Source: Desulfobaculum xiamenense (GTDB taxonomy: Bacteria > Desulfobacterota > Desulfovibrionia > Desulfovibrionales > Desulfovibrionaceae). Taken from it: a DNA stretch of 64,000 nucleotides. The stretch covers positions 291,019 to 355,018 of the forward strand of contig NZ_JAATJA010000001.1 in NCBI RefSeq assembly GCF_011927665.1. The letters are read 5' to 3'. Both the position numbers and the translations under genes were made by a program. Positions 39,030 to 47,838 of this stretch are shown here, piece after piece. The number at the start of each line of letters is the position of its first letter. Positions within the stretch are counted from its first letter, which is position 1. The notes under the pieces are model-generated. The model ran no database searches. It was not told the DNA's origin and saw only the letters and a program-made list of their open reading frames with translations.

Positions 39030-39128
39030 CCGCGTTGGGCGCGGCCCGGCGAAGGAGGCTGACGCCGGGCCGCGCCGACTGGCCGGGTACGGGCGCACCC
39101 GTCGGGCGGGTCTGGAACGCGCGGGTGG

Positions 39129-40373
39129 TCAGTCCCTTGGTTCGCGCAACGGACCCGCCAGAATCATGGCGATGAGGCCGTAAAGCCCGGTGAGGCCAAG
39201 AAGTGCCACGTCCACCGCAGTGGGCAGGCGGCGGAAGCGACGATGGTGCACGGCGAGATAGCCGAGCGCTGCCAGCAGGCATCCTGCGATCGACAGCGCC
39301 GGACGCGTAAAGGCGTCCTGCACTTCGGGCGAGACGAACCTGCTTGTACCGCTACGTGTTTCGATCCTGAAAGGGAACAGGAAGGCGGCGAGTCTCTCGT
39401 TTCGTTCTCGCTTGGCGTTGGCGATGGTGAGCGAATAGTCGCGCACGGGCTGCCAGTGCTCATCCATGGCCGTGCAGAGAAGCGCGTCGTCCGTGCGGTG
39501 TTGCACCACGCGGTTGAGCGGGGTGGCCAGCAGCATCACGGAGTCCGTATCCGGCGAGAAGCCCGGAAGCGGCAGTCGGATGAGACGATAGCCGTCGCAG
39601 GACAGGGCGAGGATAGCCGTGTCCGTGACGATGAGGGCGTGGAATTCGCGACGTTCGTTCTCCATCACCAGAATTTTGCGTACCGGCGAGTCGAGGCGTT
39701 GGCGCGTATCCATGCACACGGGCATGCCCTGAACCATGCGCAGGTGGAAGAGCCTGCCCGTGGCGTCCACGATGAATGCGCCGTCGTCGAAAGGTTTCTG
39801 CGTGGTGGGGTTCATGCCAACCCGCATGGCCGGATAGGTGAATCCCGCCTCGGCAAGCGCCGCGCTGAAGCGGGTCGATTTGGCTTCGTCCACGCGGTTG
39901 GTCGCGCAGTCGATGAATTCCATGCGATCCGTCAGGCGGAACATGTCCGTGGGGTAGGCGAGGTTCGCGCCCTCCGGTTCGGATTCCATGAGCATCGCGA
40001 GGGGCGGCTCCGGGGTGTTCACGTCGCGCGGGGTTACGCGGGCGAACTGCACGTCGCGCTTGGCGCGTTCGGGTGGGATGTGGTGACCGGCGATGCTCTC
40101 GGGGTATTCGCCCCACTTCATGAGGTTGCCGTGGAACATGAAGGGCAGGGCGCGGCAGTAGTCCCTGTAGCCCAGAACGTTGCCGTGTTCGTCGGTGCGC
40201 TTCATGCCTGTTTCGGTGGTTTCCTGCATCATGAAGACGTTTTGGACCGGGCTGTAGAAGACCACGGGCGCGCCGGACTTTACGCTGGTGGCGCGACGCA
40301 GCAGATCCGGCAGCGTGGCGGCGAGCACGATGACGATGATGGCGATGGTTGCGGCGCGGGCGAAGGCTACCAT
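39129..40373 (-). CDS. DUF4857-like membrane protein of ABC module
   Basis: A 414-residue protein with an N-terminal helix (residues 3-22), a long extracytoplasmic beta-rich part (about 25-330) and two or three C-terminal helices (about 350-405). This resembles DUF4857 proteins that accompany ABC-2-type transporters. It overlaps the permease gene by 7 bp with GAGGGGG as ribosome site. Together with the permease and ATPase it probably forms one transporter whose cargo is unknown. The frame continues upstream without support. Confidence 0.7.
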   Translation of the reverse strand: MVAFARAATIAIIVIVLAATLPDLLRRATSVKSGAPVVFYSPVQNVFMMQETTETGMKRTDEHGNVLGYRDYCRALPFMFHGNLMKWGEYPESIAGHHIPPERAKRDVQFARVTPRDVNTPEPPLAMLMESEPEGANLAYPTDMFRLTDRMEFIDCATNRVDEAKSTRFSAALAEAGFTYPAMRVGMNPTTQKPFDDGAFIVDATGRLFHLRMVQGMPVCMDTRQRLDSPVRKILVMENERREFHALIVTDTAILALSCDGYRLIRLPLPGFSPDTDSVMLLATPLNRVVQHRTDDALLCTAMDEHWQPVRDYSLTIANAKRERNERLAAFLFPFRIETRSGTSRFVSPEVQDAFTRPALSIAGCLLAALGYLAVHHRRFRRLPTAVDVALLGLTGLYGLIAMILAGPLREPRD

Positions 40374-41038
40374 CTGGTCCCCCTCTTGAAGCGGTGGGCC
40401 TGCACGTCGAGGGGCAGCAGCCACAGCAGGCTTGCCGCCGCGAAGGCGGGCAGGCCCGTGGCGTAGGCTCCGGGAACCTGCGAGGCGAAAAGGGGCATGA
40501 TGAAAAGCGCGGTGGTGATGCCCAGACACAGTCTGCGCACCCACGAGGATTCCATGACGACAAGCGCCGTGCCCATGTAGGCGGGCAGGGCGGCCAGCAT
40601 CCACGGCGCGCAGGTGATGATGGCGCGGGCTACGGCTTCGGCGGGCATGTAGCGCCCCACGATGAGCGCCACGCCGAGGAGCGTTCCACCCGCCACGGCG
40701 GCAGTGGCGCACAGTCCCGTCCCCGCGATGAAGTACACGGACCGCCTGTGCGGCACCGGAAGGTGGAAGAGCAGGCGGAGGCGGTTTCCAGCGCATTCGG
40801 GCACGAATTGGAACAGGGCGAACCACGCCCCGGCGAAGACTCCGGCGAACATGACGCCGGAGAAGAAGACCTTGTCGTAGTACACGGCGTCCAGCCAGAG
40901 CATGACCGGACCGATTATCTCGTTGACGTGGCGGTAGGTCAGCAGCGTGTCGCCGAGTCCCACCGCCGCGGCGGCGATGGGAACCCAGAACACGCGCCTG
41001 AGCTTGAGCCATTCCTTGTAGGCCAATGCGGAAAGCAT
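40367..41038 (-). CDS. ABC-2-like transporter permease
   Basis: A 223-residue inner-membrane protein with about six helices, starting MLSALAYKEWLKLRRVFW, the usual opening of ABC-2-type permeases (AxKExxxxxR). It lies between the ATPase gene (48 bp upstream) and the DUF4857-like gene (7 bp overlap). Substrate and direction unknown; genes of this layout are common beside TonB-dependent receptors. Confidence 0.8.
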   Translation of the reverse strand: MLSALAYKEWLKLRRVFWVPIAAAAVGLGDTLLTYRHVNEIIGPVMLWLDAVYYDKVFFSGVMFAGVFAGAWFALFQFVPECAGNRLRLLFHLPVPHRRSVYFIAGTGLCATAAVAGGTLLGVALIVGRYMPAEAVARAIITCAPWMLAALPAYMGTALVVMESSWVRRLCLGITTALFIMPLFASQVPGAYATGLPAFAAASLLWLLPLDVQAHRFKRGTRW

Positions 41039-41086
41039 CCGTTCTCCAGAAGGCGGCGGGGACGCGTAGCGCCCCCGCCGTCGGTT

Positions 41087-41977
41087 TCAGTATTTCCCGG
41101 TGATGCCGATGAAGGCGTCCTCGAAGTCCATGGGCTGCTCCACCATGCCCGTCGTCTCCACGCCGAGGGCCGCGAGGTGCGCGGTCGTCTCGGCAAGGGG
41201 CATGAAGGCGTGGAGGGTTGTCGTCCTGCGGCTGTGCTCCACGTTGGCCAGCGCACCCTCGGGGCGCAGGCGGTCCGTGGCGTCGCTTCTGGGCAGGGTG
41301 AAGCGGTGGAAGGCGCGCAGGAAGTCGTCCTTACGTCCCGTCACCAGTGTTTTGCCGTTCTGGATGATGACCATCTCGTCGATGAGGCGGTCGAGATCCT
41401 GCACCACGTGGGAGGTGACGAGCACCGTGGTGCCGCGTTCGCGCACGTATTCCTGAAGGAAGTCGAGGAACAGGCGGCGATAGCCCACGTCGAGCCCCAT
41501 GGAGTAGTCGTCGAGCAGCATGAGGCGCGGGTTCTGCGCCATGATCAGCCCCAGCACCACCTGCGAGCGCTGCCCGCAGGACATGCGCGAGATACGCCGA
41601 TCCTGTGGGACGTCGAGCCTGCCGACGAGGTCGCGGAACACGTCGCGCTCCCACTTCGGGTAGAACGCGGCGTGGAAGCGCTCGATCTCGGCGATGCTCA
41701 TGAAGTCGTACTGGATGAACCGTTCATGTAGCAGGCCGATGTCGCGCCGGGTGAGGGGCGCGATGTCGTTGCTCGGTTCGCCGAGCACGCGGCATTCGCC
41801 GGACATGGGGCGCAGGAAACCCATCAGGATGTTGATGGTGGTGGTCTTGCCCGCGCCATTCTTGCCCAGCAGTCCGAAGATGCTGCCCGAGGGCACCGAG
41901 AAGCTCAGGCCGTCGAGCACTGTCTTCTCGCCGTAGCTGTGCCGCAATTCGCGGCAGGAGATGACCGTTTCCGCCAT
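41087..41977 (-). CDS. ABC transporter ATP-binding protein with atypical signature and Walker B
   Basis: A 296-residue ATPase. Walker A GKNGAGKTT (residues 38-46) and the H-loop SHVVQD are normal. The signature is MSCGQR (132-137) instead of LSGGQ, and Walker B reads LMLLDDYSMGLD, with Asp where the catalytic Glu is expected (about 157). A C-terminal extension of about 80 residues follows the core. It starts 2 bp after the TonB-receptor stop, so it is part of the receptor operon and should power the permease and DUF4857-like pair. Confidence 0.85.
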   Translation of the reverse strand: MAETVISCRELRHSYGEKTVLDGLSFSVPSGSIFGLLGKNGAGKTTTINILMGFLRPMSGECRVLGEPSNDIAPLTRRDIGLLHERFIQYDFMSIAEIERFHAAFYPKWERDVFRDLVGRLDVPQDRRISRMSCGQRSQVVLGLIMAQNPRLMLLDDYSMGLDVGYRRLFLDFLQEYVRERGTTVLVTSHVVQDLDRLIDEMVIIQNGKTLVTGRKDDFLRAFHRFTLPRSDATDRLRPEGALANVEHSRRTTTLHAFMPLAETTAHLAALGVETTGMVEQPMDFEDAFIGITGKY

Positions 41978-41979
41978 GG

Positions 41980-44454
41980 CTAGAACTCGTAGGTCGCGCC
42001 CGCCCAGAACTGGCGGCCGATCTGGCGGTTGCCCTCGCTGTCCACGATGCCCGTGGAGTCGAAGACGTTCTTCACGGTCAGGTTCAGGGTCAGCAGCTGG
42101 TTCTCGTGCCGCCATGCCTCGTAGTCCAACTGCCAGTCGAAGGTGACGTTGTCGTCGAGGTGGGACTTCTCGTACTTGTAGTAGTTTACGCCGTCCGTAT
42201 CGGTGTATTTGCCTTTCTTGACGATGGCCTCGGTGTTCGAGACGTAGCGGGTGGTGTTGGTGAAGGTCAGCCTGTCGAGGACCTTGCCCGAGTAGACGAA
42301 GGTGACGACCCACGGACGGTTGAAGTTGCTGCGCGGCATGTCCGCGCGGTCGATGAGTTCGCCCTCGTAGTAGACCTTGTCGAAGTTGTAGCCGGGCAGC
42401 CAGTCGTTGTTCGAGGAGTCGATGAAGCTGCTGAAGTTGCTCGATTGGTCGGCGTAGGTGGCGCCGAGGCTGAAGAAGTGCCCGTCCACGGTCTTTTCGA
42501 ATTTCAGGGTGTAGCCCTCGTAGTCCGTGCGGCCGTCATTGGTCAGGGTGTAGAAGGTGTCTTTTCCGTTCTTTACCGTCTTGGTGCCGAACTGGTCGCG
42601 CCCTTCGCGCTGGAGGTATTCGATGCTCGCCACGCCGCCGAAGACCTGCGCCTCGGCACCGATGGAGATTTCGTCGGAGTAGGGGGTGTCGAGCCCCGAG
42701 AGGTCGTAGCCATTGTTGCCGCTGGAGGTGGTGCGCTGCCAGTCGCCGAGGTTGCCCGCTCCGTCAATGCTGCGGCTGTAGCGGACGAGAGGTTCCACCG
42801 AGCGCAGGGCGTAGCTCAGAAGTGGTGCGCCGTAGTAGCGGTTTGCGCCGCCAATGAGCTTGAGCTGTCCATCGCCGAGGATGTCGAAGGTGGTCCTGAA
42901 GCGCGGTTCGAGGTTCGTGTTCTGCGTGAGGTCGTCGTAGGACACGCGAAGCCCCGGGGTGAGGGTCAGCCGTCCGAGGGTGATGGTGTCATCGAGGTAG
43001 GCCGCAAGCAGGTTCATGTTCGCCGAGCGGGAGGTCGCGGCGCGTACGCTTTTGGCCCGGGCGTACTGCTCGCCCGCGATCACGCCGCCCTGTCCGTTGT
43101 CCACGACGGTGGTGCTGGTCGTGGGGTTGTAGAAGGCGATCTGGTCGTCAGACTGCTCGTAGGAGCCAAAGACGTTCTCGTGCGAGAGGCCCATGTTGAA
43201 GACGTGCGAGGTGGGGCCGAACTGCGCGGCGGCGGTGGTGAAGTCCACCATGGTGGCGAGGCTTCGCTGTTCTGTCTTCGCGTCGCCGAAACCGCCCTCC
43301 ATGGCGAATTTCGAGTTGGTACCCCACTGGGTGGATGCGCCGCTTTTCGTCCAGGTGGTGTGGATGTTTTCCTCGGCGTCGCGATGGGTCTGCGATTCGG
43401 AATAGGCCGTACGCATTTCGAGGGTGCCGAGGTCCATCTCACGGGTGAAGCCGAGCTTCACGTCGTAGCCGCCAGCATGGATGTCGAAGCCGGAGTTCTT
43501 GGCGCTCGCAGTGAAATTTTCCGCCGTGTACGGGGCATAGACCATGGTCAGGTCTATGCTGGTCCTGTCGTCTAGCTCGTGTACGAGCTTGCCGAAGAGG
43601 TTCTGGTTCAGGCGGATCTGGTCCTTTTCGCCGTCCATGTAGTGCAGGGGGATGGTGGCGTGCTGCGCGCTGTAGGCCACGATGGCCCCCGTGGAGTCGG
43701 TGATGGGGATGTCGAGCGTCACGCTGCCGTCGTAGCGGCTGAAGAGCGGCTGCGAGGACGCGCTGGAGGAGTCTTCGAAATCCTCGTTGTCCGCCGGGCG
43801 TTGGTTGGACCATTTGTCGCGCGAGTGGCGAATCTTCACTTTGCCGCCGAATTCGTCGGCGGGGGTTCTGGTCTTGGCGTTGACGACGCCGCCCGTGAAG
43901 AGACCGTGCTTGGCTGGAATGTTGGAGGTGTAGACCTCCACCTCGTCCACGAGTTCCGTGTCGAGGAAGATGGACTGCGGTGCGCCGGAGGGGAAGGCCG
44001 TGGGTTCGCCGTTGTCGAAGCCCGAGGGGTCGATGCGGTTGTTGTTGCCGAGGCCGTCGATGGTGAAGTTGTTCTCGTAGGCCTTGCCGCCGGAGATGGA
44101 AATGTCCGGCGGGGTGATTTCTCCGCCGTTCAGGGACGTGCCGAAGCCCTCGTCGAACTGGACGTTTGGCTGGGTGCGCAGCGTTTCGGTGATGCTGCCT
44201 GTGGCGGAGGGCAGGTGTTCGAGGCGCTCGCGGGTGATGGTGGCTTTGCCGGGCTCGTCGTGGCGGGCCTGAACCGAGACCTTGTCCAGCACCATGACGC
44301 GCTCGTCCTGCTCGCTTGTCTTGGCGGATTCGTCCTGCGCGAGGGCGGGGCCGACGCCAATGCACAGCGCCAGCGCCAGTGCGGCGAGGGCCGCACGCAA
44401 TGCCTTGCGTCGTTTCCAGCGTGCCTTGTCCTGTTTCTTCTTCGTCTTGTTCAT
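41980..44454 (-). CDS. TonB-dependent outer-membrane receptor
   Basis: An 824-residue beta-barrel receptor that imports a large ligand using TonB energy. A signal peptide with a long basic n-region ends at ALAQ (about residue 40). A TonB-box-like DERVMVLDKVSV follows, then the plug domain with SATGSITETLRTQPNVQFD and the plug motif NNFTIDGLGNNNRID. The barrel runs to the C-terminal aromatic residue (GATYEF). AAGGAG precedes the chosen ATG. A Fur-box-like site lies about 57 bp upstream. Ligand unknown; the neighbouring protease and peptide importer suggest a protein or peptide ligand. Confidence 0.92.
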   Translation of the reverse strand: MNKTKKKQDKARWKRRKALRAALAALALALCIGVGPALAQDESAKTSEQDERVMVLDKVSVQARHDEPGKATITRERLEHLPSATGSITETLRTQPNVQFDEGFGTSLNGGEITPPDISISGGKAYENNFTIDGLGNNNRIDPSGFDNGEPTAFPSGAPQSIFLDTELVDEVEVYTSNIPAKHGLFTGGVVNAKTRTPADEFGGKVKIRHSRDKWSNQRPADNEDFEDSSSASSQPLFSRYDGSVTLDIPITDSTGAIVAYSAQHATIPLHYMDGEKDQIRLNQNLFGKLVHELDDRTSIDLTMVYAPYTAENFTASAKNSGFDIHAGGYDVKLGFTREMDLGTLEMRTAYSESQTHRDAEENIHTTWTKSGASTQWGTNSKFAMEGGFGDAKTEQRSLATMVDFTTAAAQFGPTSHVFNMGLSHENVFGSYEQSDDQIAFYNPTTSTTVVDNGQGGVIAGEQYARAKSVRAATSRSANMNLLAAYLDDTITLGRLTLTPGLRVSYDDLTQNTNLEPRFRTTFDILGDGQLKLIGGANRYYGAPLLSYALRSVEPLVRYSRSIDGAGNLGDWQRTTSSGNNGYDLSGLDTPYSDEISIGAEAQVFGGVASIEYLQREGRDQFGTKTVKNGKDTFYTLTNDGRTDYEGYTLKFEKTVDGHFFSLGATYADQSSNFSSFIDSSNNDWLPGYNFDKVYYEGELIDRADMPRSNFNRPWVVTFVYSGKVLDRLTFTNTTRYVSNTEAIVKKGKYTDTDGVNYYKYEKSHLDDNVTFDWQLDYEAWRHENQLLTLNLTVKNVFDSTGIVDSEGNRQIGRQFWAGATYEF

Positions 44455-44510
44455 GCTCTCCTTCCTGTTGTGCATCGTGAACGCATGACGTTCTGTTTCT
44501 TGTGTGAGGC

Positions 44511-44525
44511 TGATTCTCATTCTCA
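44511..44525 (-). promoter_or_regulatory. Fur-box-like operator of the TonB receptor
   Basis: Minus strand TGAGAATGAGAATCA matches 11 of the 14 specified positions of the 7-1-7 Fur consensus TGATAATNATTATCA. It sits just upstream of the receptor gene, which fits iron repression. Confidence 0.65.
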
Positions 44526-44539
44526 ATAGTTAGGCCGAA

Positions 44540-44592
44540 AGAACCCCCGGCAGGCAGGACGGCACATGGCCGTCAGCCATGCCGGGGGTTCT
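44540..44592 (-). terminator. Terminator of the M16 protease gene
   Basis: GAACCCCCGGC (44541-44551) pairs with GCCGGGGGTTC (44581-44591), with an inner GACGG/CCGTC hairpin and a short T-rich tail on the minus strand. It separates protease and receptor transcription. Confidence 0.75.
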
Positions 44593-44593
44593 G

Positions 44594-47539
44594 TTAGTTG
44601 CTTTCGGAGGCAGCGGGCGTGGCCGTGAAGACGGCGGCCCTGTCCGTCACGAATGTCCGCCTGGCAAGCTCCGAGAGCTCCGCTGCGGTGGTGGCGCGCA
44701 GGACGTCGTCCGTGGCGGCCATGCGGGCGATGATGCCCGGGCGGGAGTGATGCTCCTGCTCAAGGAGCATGCGCCAGTACATGTTGCGGCGAAGCGCCTT
44801 GGCGCGTCCGGCAATGAGTTGCCGACGGGCGCGTTCGAGCTCCTCCGCGTTCACGCCGTCCTTCGCGAGGTCGGCGAAGACCTTTTCCACTTCCCGCTGT
44901 ACGAGATCGAGCTGCCCGCCGTCGGTGGCGACAGTGGCGACGAGGAGCCCGTAGCCCGGGAAGTCCGCGTACTGCCGCGTCGAACTGGAAGGCGAGTAGG
45001 ACGCGCCGAGTTCTTCGCGCACGCGTACGCGCAGTCTGTCCCCCAGCACGCGGCTGAGAAGCATGTAGCGGATTTCGTCCCGCACCTGCGGGTCATCTGT
45101 GCCCATGGGGCCGGTAATGGCTCCGGGCAGCGGATAGGCCACGAGCACACCGGCCTGATCCAGCACGCCTTCAAGGGACTGCTGGGCAGTTTGGCCAGCC
45201 GGGAAGGTAAGGACGACGCCGGGCGTGGCCTCGGAAGCCGGACGCGCGGGGCCTGCGAACAGCTGGGCTGCCTGCGTCACGAAGGCGTCGGGAGCGAAGT
45301 CGCCCGTAGCGCTGATGGTGACCGGGCCGAGGGCCGTTTGCCTGCGCAGGAAGTCGCGCAGTTCGGCGAGGGTGATGTCGCGCACGTCGTCGAGAGCTAA
45401 CGGGGAGAGGTGGCCCATGCCGCCCGTGAGGAAGCGCATGCCGCCCCTGCCCAGTACGCCCGAGGCGGTGCCGGTGACACGTTCGTTCTCGTTTTCGAGC
45501 TTGGCCATGGCTGCCGCGAAGTCGGCCTCGCTGATCTTTTGGTCGAGGAGCATGGCCCGCAGGATGTGCAGGGCCGTCTCCACGTCTTCCTTCAGGCAGG
45601 ATGCGGAGATGCTCATGCAGTCGGTCCGGGCCTGCCAATCGGTGCGGATGTTCCTGCCGCCAAGCGCCTGCACGAGTTCCATCCGTGTCAGCCTGCCTGC
45701 TCCGGACATGGAGAGGACCTCGGTGGCGAGCCGGGCGACGCGCTGTTCGCGCTCGCTCATACGTGCGGTGCCCGTGCCGAAGCACAGGGAGATTTCCACG
45801 CTGTCCGGCTCCGCGTCGCTCGTCTTCATGAGCAGAGTGACGCCGTTGTCGAGGCGGGCCCTGTCGTAGTCGTAGGGCGCAGGCAGGGAGTTTTCATGTT
45901 CGCGGCTGACGACAGTGGCGGGCTTGGCCGGAACGGGCAGGTACGGAAAGCGGATTTCGCGATCCTGCGTCCATTCGGTCACGGTCTTGGTTCCGGCGGC
46001 GTCCCACGCGGCAAGGATGGCCTTGTGCGGGGTTTGGCCTGCGCCGAGACCGTCGATTTCGATACCGGTGACGGAGATGACGCGGCGCTTCGTGTTCCAT
46101 GCCTCGCGAAGCGCGTCCTCGGCCTCGGAGCGGGTCATGCTTTGGAGCATGGGACCGTAGAGTTCGAGGGACTGCCGCGCGGATTGGTATACGCGATCGT
46201 CGTTCAGGCAGATGACGATCTCCGCGGCGATGTCGCGAGAGGGCGTGGCCGCCTCGCGCTTAATGTTGCGGCGGATGGAGGTGGCGTAGAAGGCCTTGGC
46301 CCTGTCGAATTCGGCCTGCGTGATGCCGTGGTCGAGGATGCGGCGCAGTTCGTTTTCGAGCAGAGTGAGGGATTCGTTCCAGCGGCCATCGCGGCACAGG
46401 GCCATCATGCCCGCCTGTCGGAACAGGCCGAAGCTGTCGCTCATGTGCGCGAAGGCCTTGCTGCATGGCGCGTCCGGTCTGGAGGCGAGGGTAAGGAGCC
46501 TCTCGCGCAGGATCTTCATTCCAAGCTGTTCGGCGAGCATCCGGCGCTGGAGGGCGCGGTTGTCCTCTTCGTGCTGGCGCTGGTGCAAGGCCTCCACCGT
46601 GACCATGGGCGTCGTTCCGGTTTTCGCGTCGTGGTAGGCGCGGGTTCCGGTGAACGCCAACTCGCCCCAGGCGGGGACATTGCGGCGCGGCGCACGGGGG
46701 CGGAAGTCCGCGAAGGCCCAGCGGACCATGGGTTCCACGGCCTTGGGGTCGAAATCGCCAACCACGACGAGGATGGTCAACTCCGGGCGGTACCATGCGT
46801 CATAGAAGCCGCGCAGCAGAGCCGCGTTGGCCGGGATGAGCACGTCCTCGCGCCCGATGACCGGGTTGACGAAGCGCGTGCTGGCGAAGACGTCGTCCAG
46901 CTCGCGCTGGCGGGCGCGGGAGCGCGCCGTGTCGCGCGCGGTCTTTTCTTCCAGAACGACGCCGCGTTCACGGTTCACTTCCTCTTCGAGGATGAGTGCG
47001 CCGGTGGCGAAGTCCGAAAGGACGCTCAGGCCCATGGTGATGGATTCGTCCGAGGATTCGGGCAGGTCGAGCTTGAAGACCGTTTCCGTGAGCGCCGTAT
47101 GGGCGTTGGTGTCTCCGCCGAAGCTCATGCCGTTCTGCTGGAAGTACTTGATCAGTTCTCCCGGAGCGTAGTGGCGCGAGCCGTTGAAGACCATGTGTTC
47201 CATGAAGTGGGCGATGCCCGCCTCGTTGTCGCGCTCCATGAGCGAACCGGCCTGAACGTCCAGGTGCATGGCGGTGCGCCCCTTCGGGGTGTCGTGACGA
47301 AGGAGCACGTAGCGAAAGCCGTTGTCCAGCCGTCCGAAGACGGCGTCGGGATGGGGGGCGAGGTCGCACTTCTCGTGTGGCCAGCGGCCATCGAGCCATG
47401 GGGCCTCGGCCGCGAGGGCATGGGACTGGAGCGCGGCGACGGTCAGCATCGCCACGAGGGCGGCGCATGCGAGGCGCAGTCCTGAAGTCCGCCGCAAGCC
47501 TGCGCGGAGGGTGGGGGAGTGGAGCATGTGATGAACCAT
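44594..47539 (-). CDS. Periplasmic M16 zinc metalloprotease (PqqL/FusC-like)
   Basis: A 981-residue double M16 peptidase with a signal peptide (residues about 15-44, ending ALAAE). The catalytic inverted zinc motif HFMEH is at 111-115 and the distal Glu lies in EEEVNRERGVVLEE. Further M16 repeats follow: one near residues 600-720 and the last near 750-900. Length and layout match PqqL and FusC, which cut proteins imported through TonB-dependent receptors to free iron. It is upstream of such a receptor on the same strand and divergent from yejABEF. The start is uncertain (47539 or 47527). Confidence 0.88.
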   Translation of the reverse strand: MVHHMLHSPTLRAGLRRTSGLRLACAALVAMLTVAALQSHALAAEAPWLDGRWPHEKCDLAPHPDAVFGRLDNGFRYVLLRHDTPKGRTAMHLDVQAGSLMERDNEAGIAHFMEHMVFNGSRHYAPGELIKYFQQNGMSFGGDTNAHTALTETVFKLDLPESSDESITMGLSVLSDFATGALILEEEVNRERGVVLEEKTARDTARSRARQRELDDVFASTRFVNPVIGREDVLIPANAALLRGFYDAWYRPELTILVVVGDFDPKAVEPMVRWAFADFRPRAPRRNVPAWGELAFTGTRAYHDAKTGTTPMVTVEALHQRQHEEDNRALQRRMLAEQLGMKILRERLLTLASRPDAPCSKAFAHMSDSFGLFRQAGMMALCRDGRWNESLTLLENELRRILDHGITQAEFDRAKAFYATSIRRNIKREAATPSRDIAAEIVICLNDDRVYQSARQSLELYGPMLQSMTRSEAEDALREAWNTKRRVISVTGIEIDGLGAGQTPHKAILAAWDAAGTKTVTEWTQDREIRFPYLPVPAKPATVVSREHENSLPAPYDYDRARLDNGVTLLMKTSDAEPDSVEISLCFGTGTARMSEREQRVARLATEVLSMSGAGRLTRMELVQALGGRNIRTDWQARTDCMSISASCLKEDVETALHILRAMLLDQKISEADFAAAMAKLENENERVTGTASGVLGRGGMRFLTGGMGHLSPLALDDVRDITLAELRDFLRRQTALGPVTISATGDFAPDAFVTQAAQLFAGPARPASEATPGVVLTFPAGQTAQQSLEGVLDQAGVLVAYPLPGAITGPMGTDDPQVRDEIRYMLLSRVLGDRLRVRVREELGASYSPSSSTRQYADFPGYGLLVATVATDGGQLDLVQREVEKVFADLAKDGVNAEELERARRQLIAGRAKALRRNMYWRMLLEQEHHSRPGIIARMAATDDVLRATTAAELSELARRTFVTDRAAVFTATPAASESN

Positions 47540-47617
47540 ACCTGTTGAAGATGCTTTTTCCTGAATTCCCAAGCGTATCTGGCGGTCAATAGTTGACCGG
47601 GTGCGAGTCGTCAAGAA

Positions 47618-47632
47618 TGAAATTCAATCTCA
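47618..47632. promoter_or_regulatory. Fur-box-like site between protease and yejA genes
   Basis: Reverse-strand TGAGATTGAATTTCA matches 11 of 14 positions of the Fur consensus. It is embedded in a run of GA-A/T hexamer-like repeats (47615-47645). A weaker match, TGATTTTCAATTTC, lies near 47764. The 299 bp AT-rich spacer (47540-47838) otherwise holds no gene and should contain both divergent promoters. Confidence 0.55.
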
Positions 47633-47838
47633 ATTTCAATATTTGTGACTTGGCGAGTCGCGCACGTTTTCAATTTTTCACGGGAAATCAGATGGTTGTG
47701 ATGGTGCTTTGGATGGTGTTTCGTGATGCCCCGGCATGGTTGACGATTTTCTGAACTTGACTTTGATTTTCAATTTCGCCTAAAGGGCCTAAAGCCGCAT
47801 CCTGCGGATGGAAAATCAAACAGCCACTGGGACATGAC

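Noticed and set aside
45410-47485. 691-codon plus-strand frame opposite the M16 protease
   Set aside because: His/Gly/Val-rich shadow of the protease coding strand, no ribosome site.
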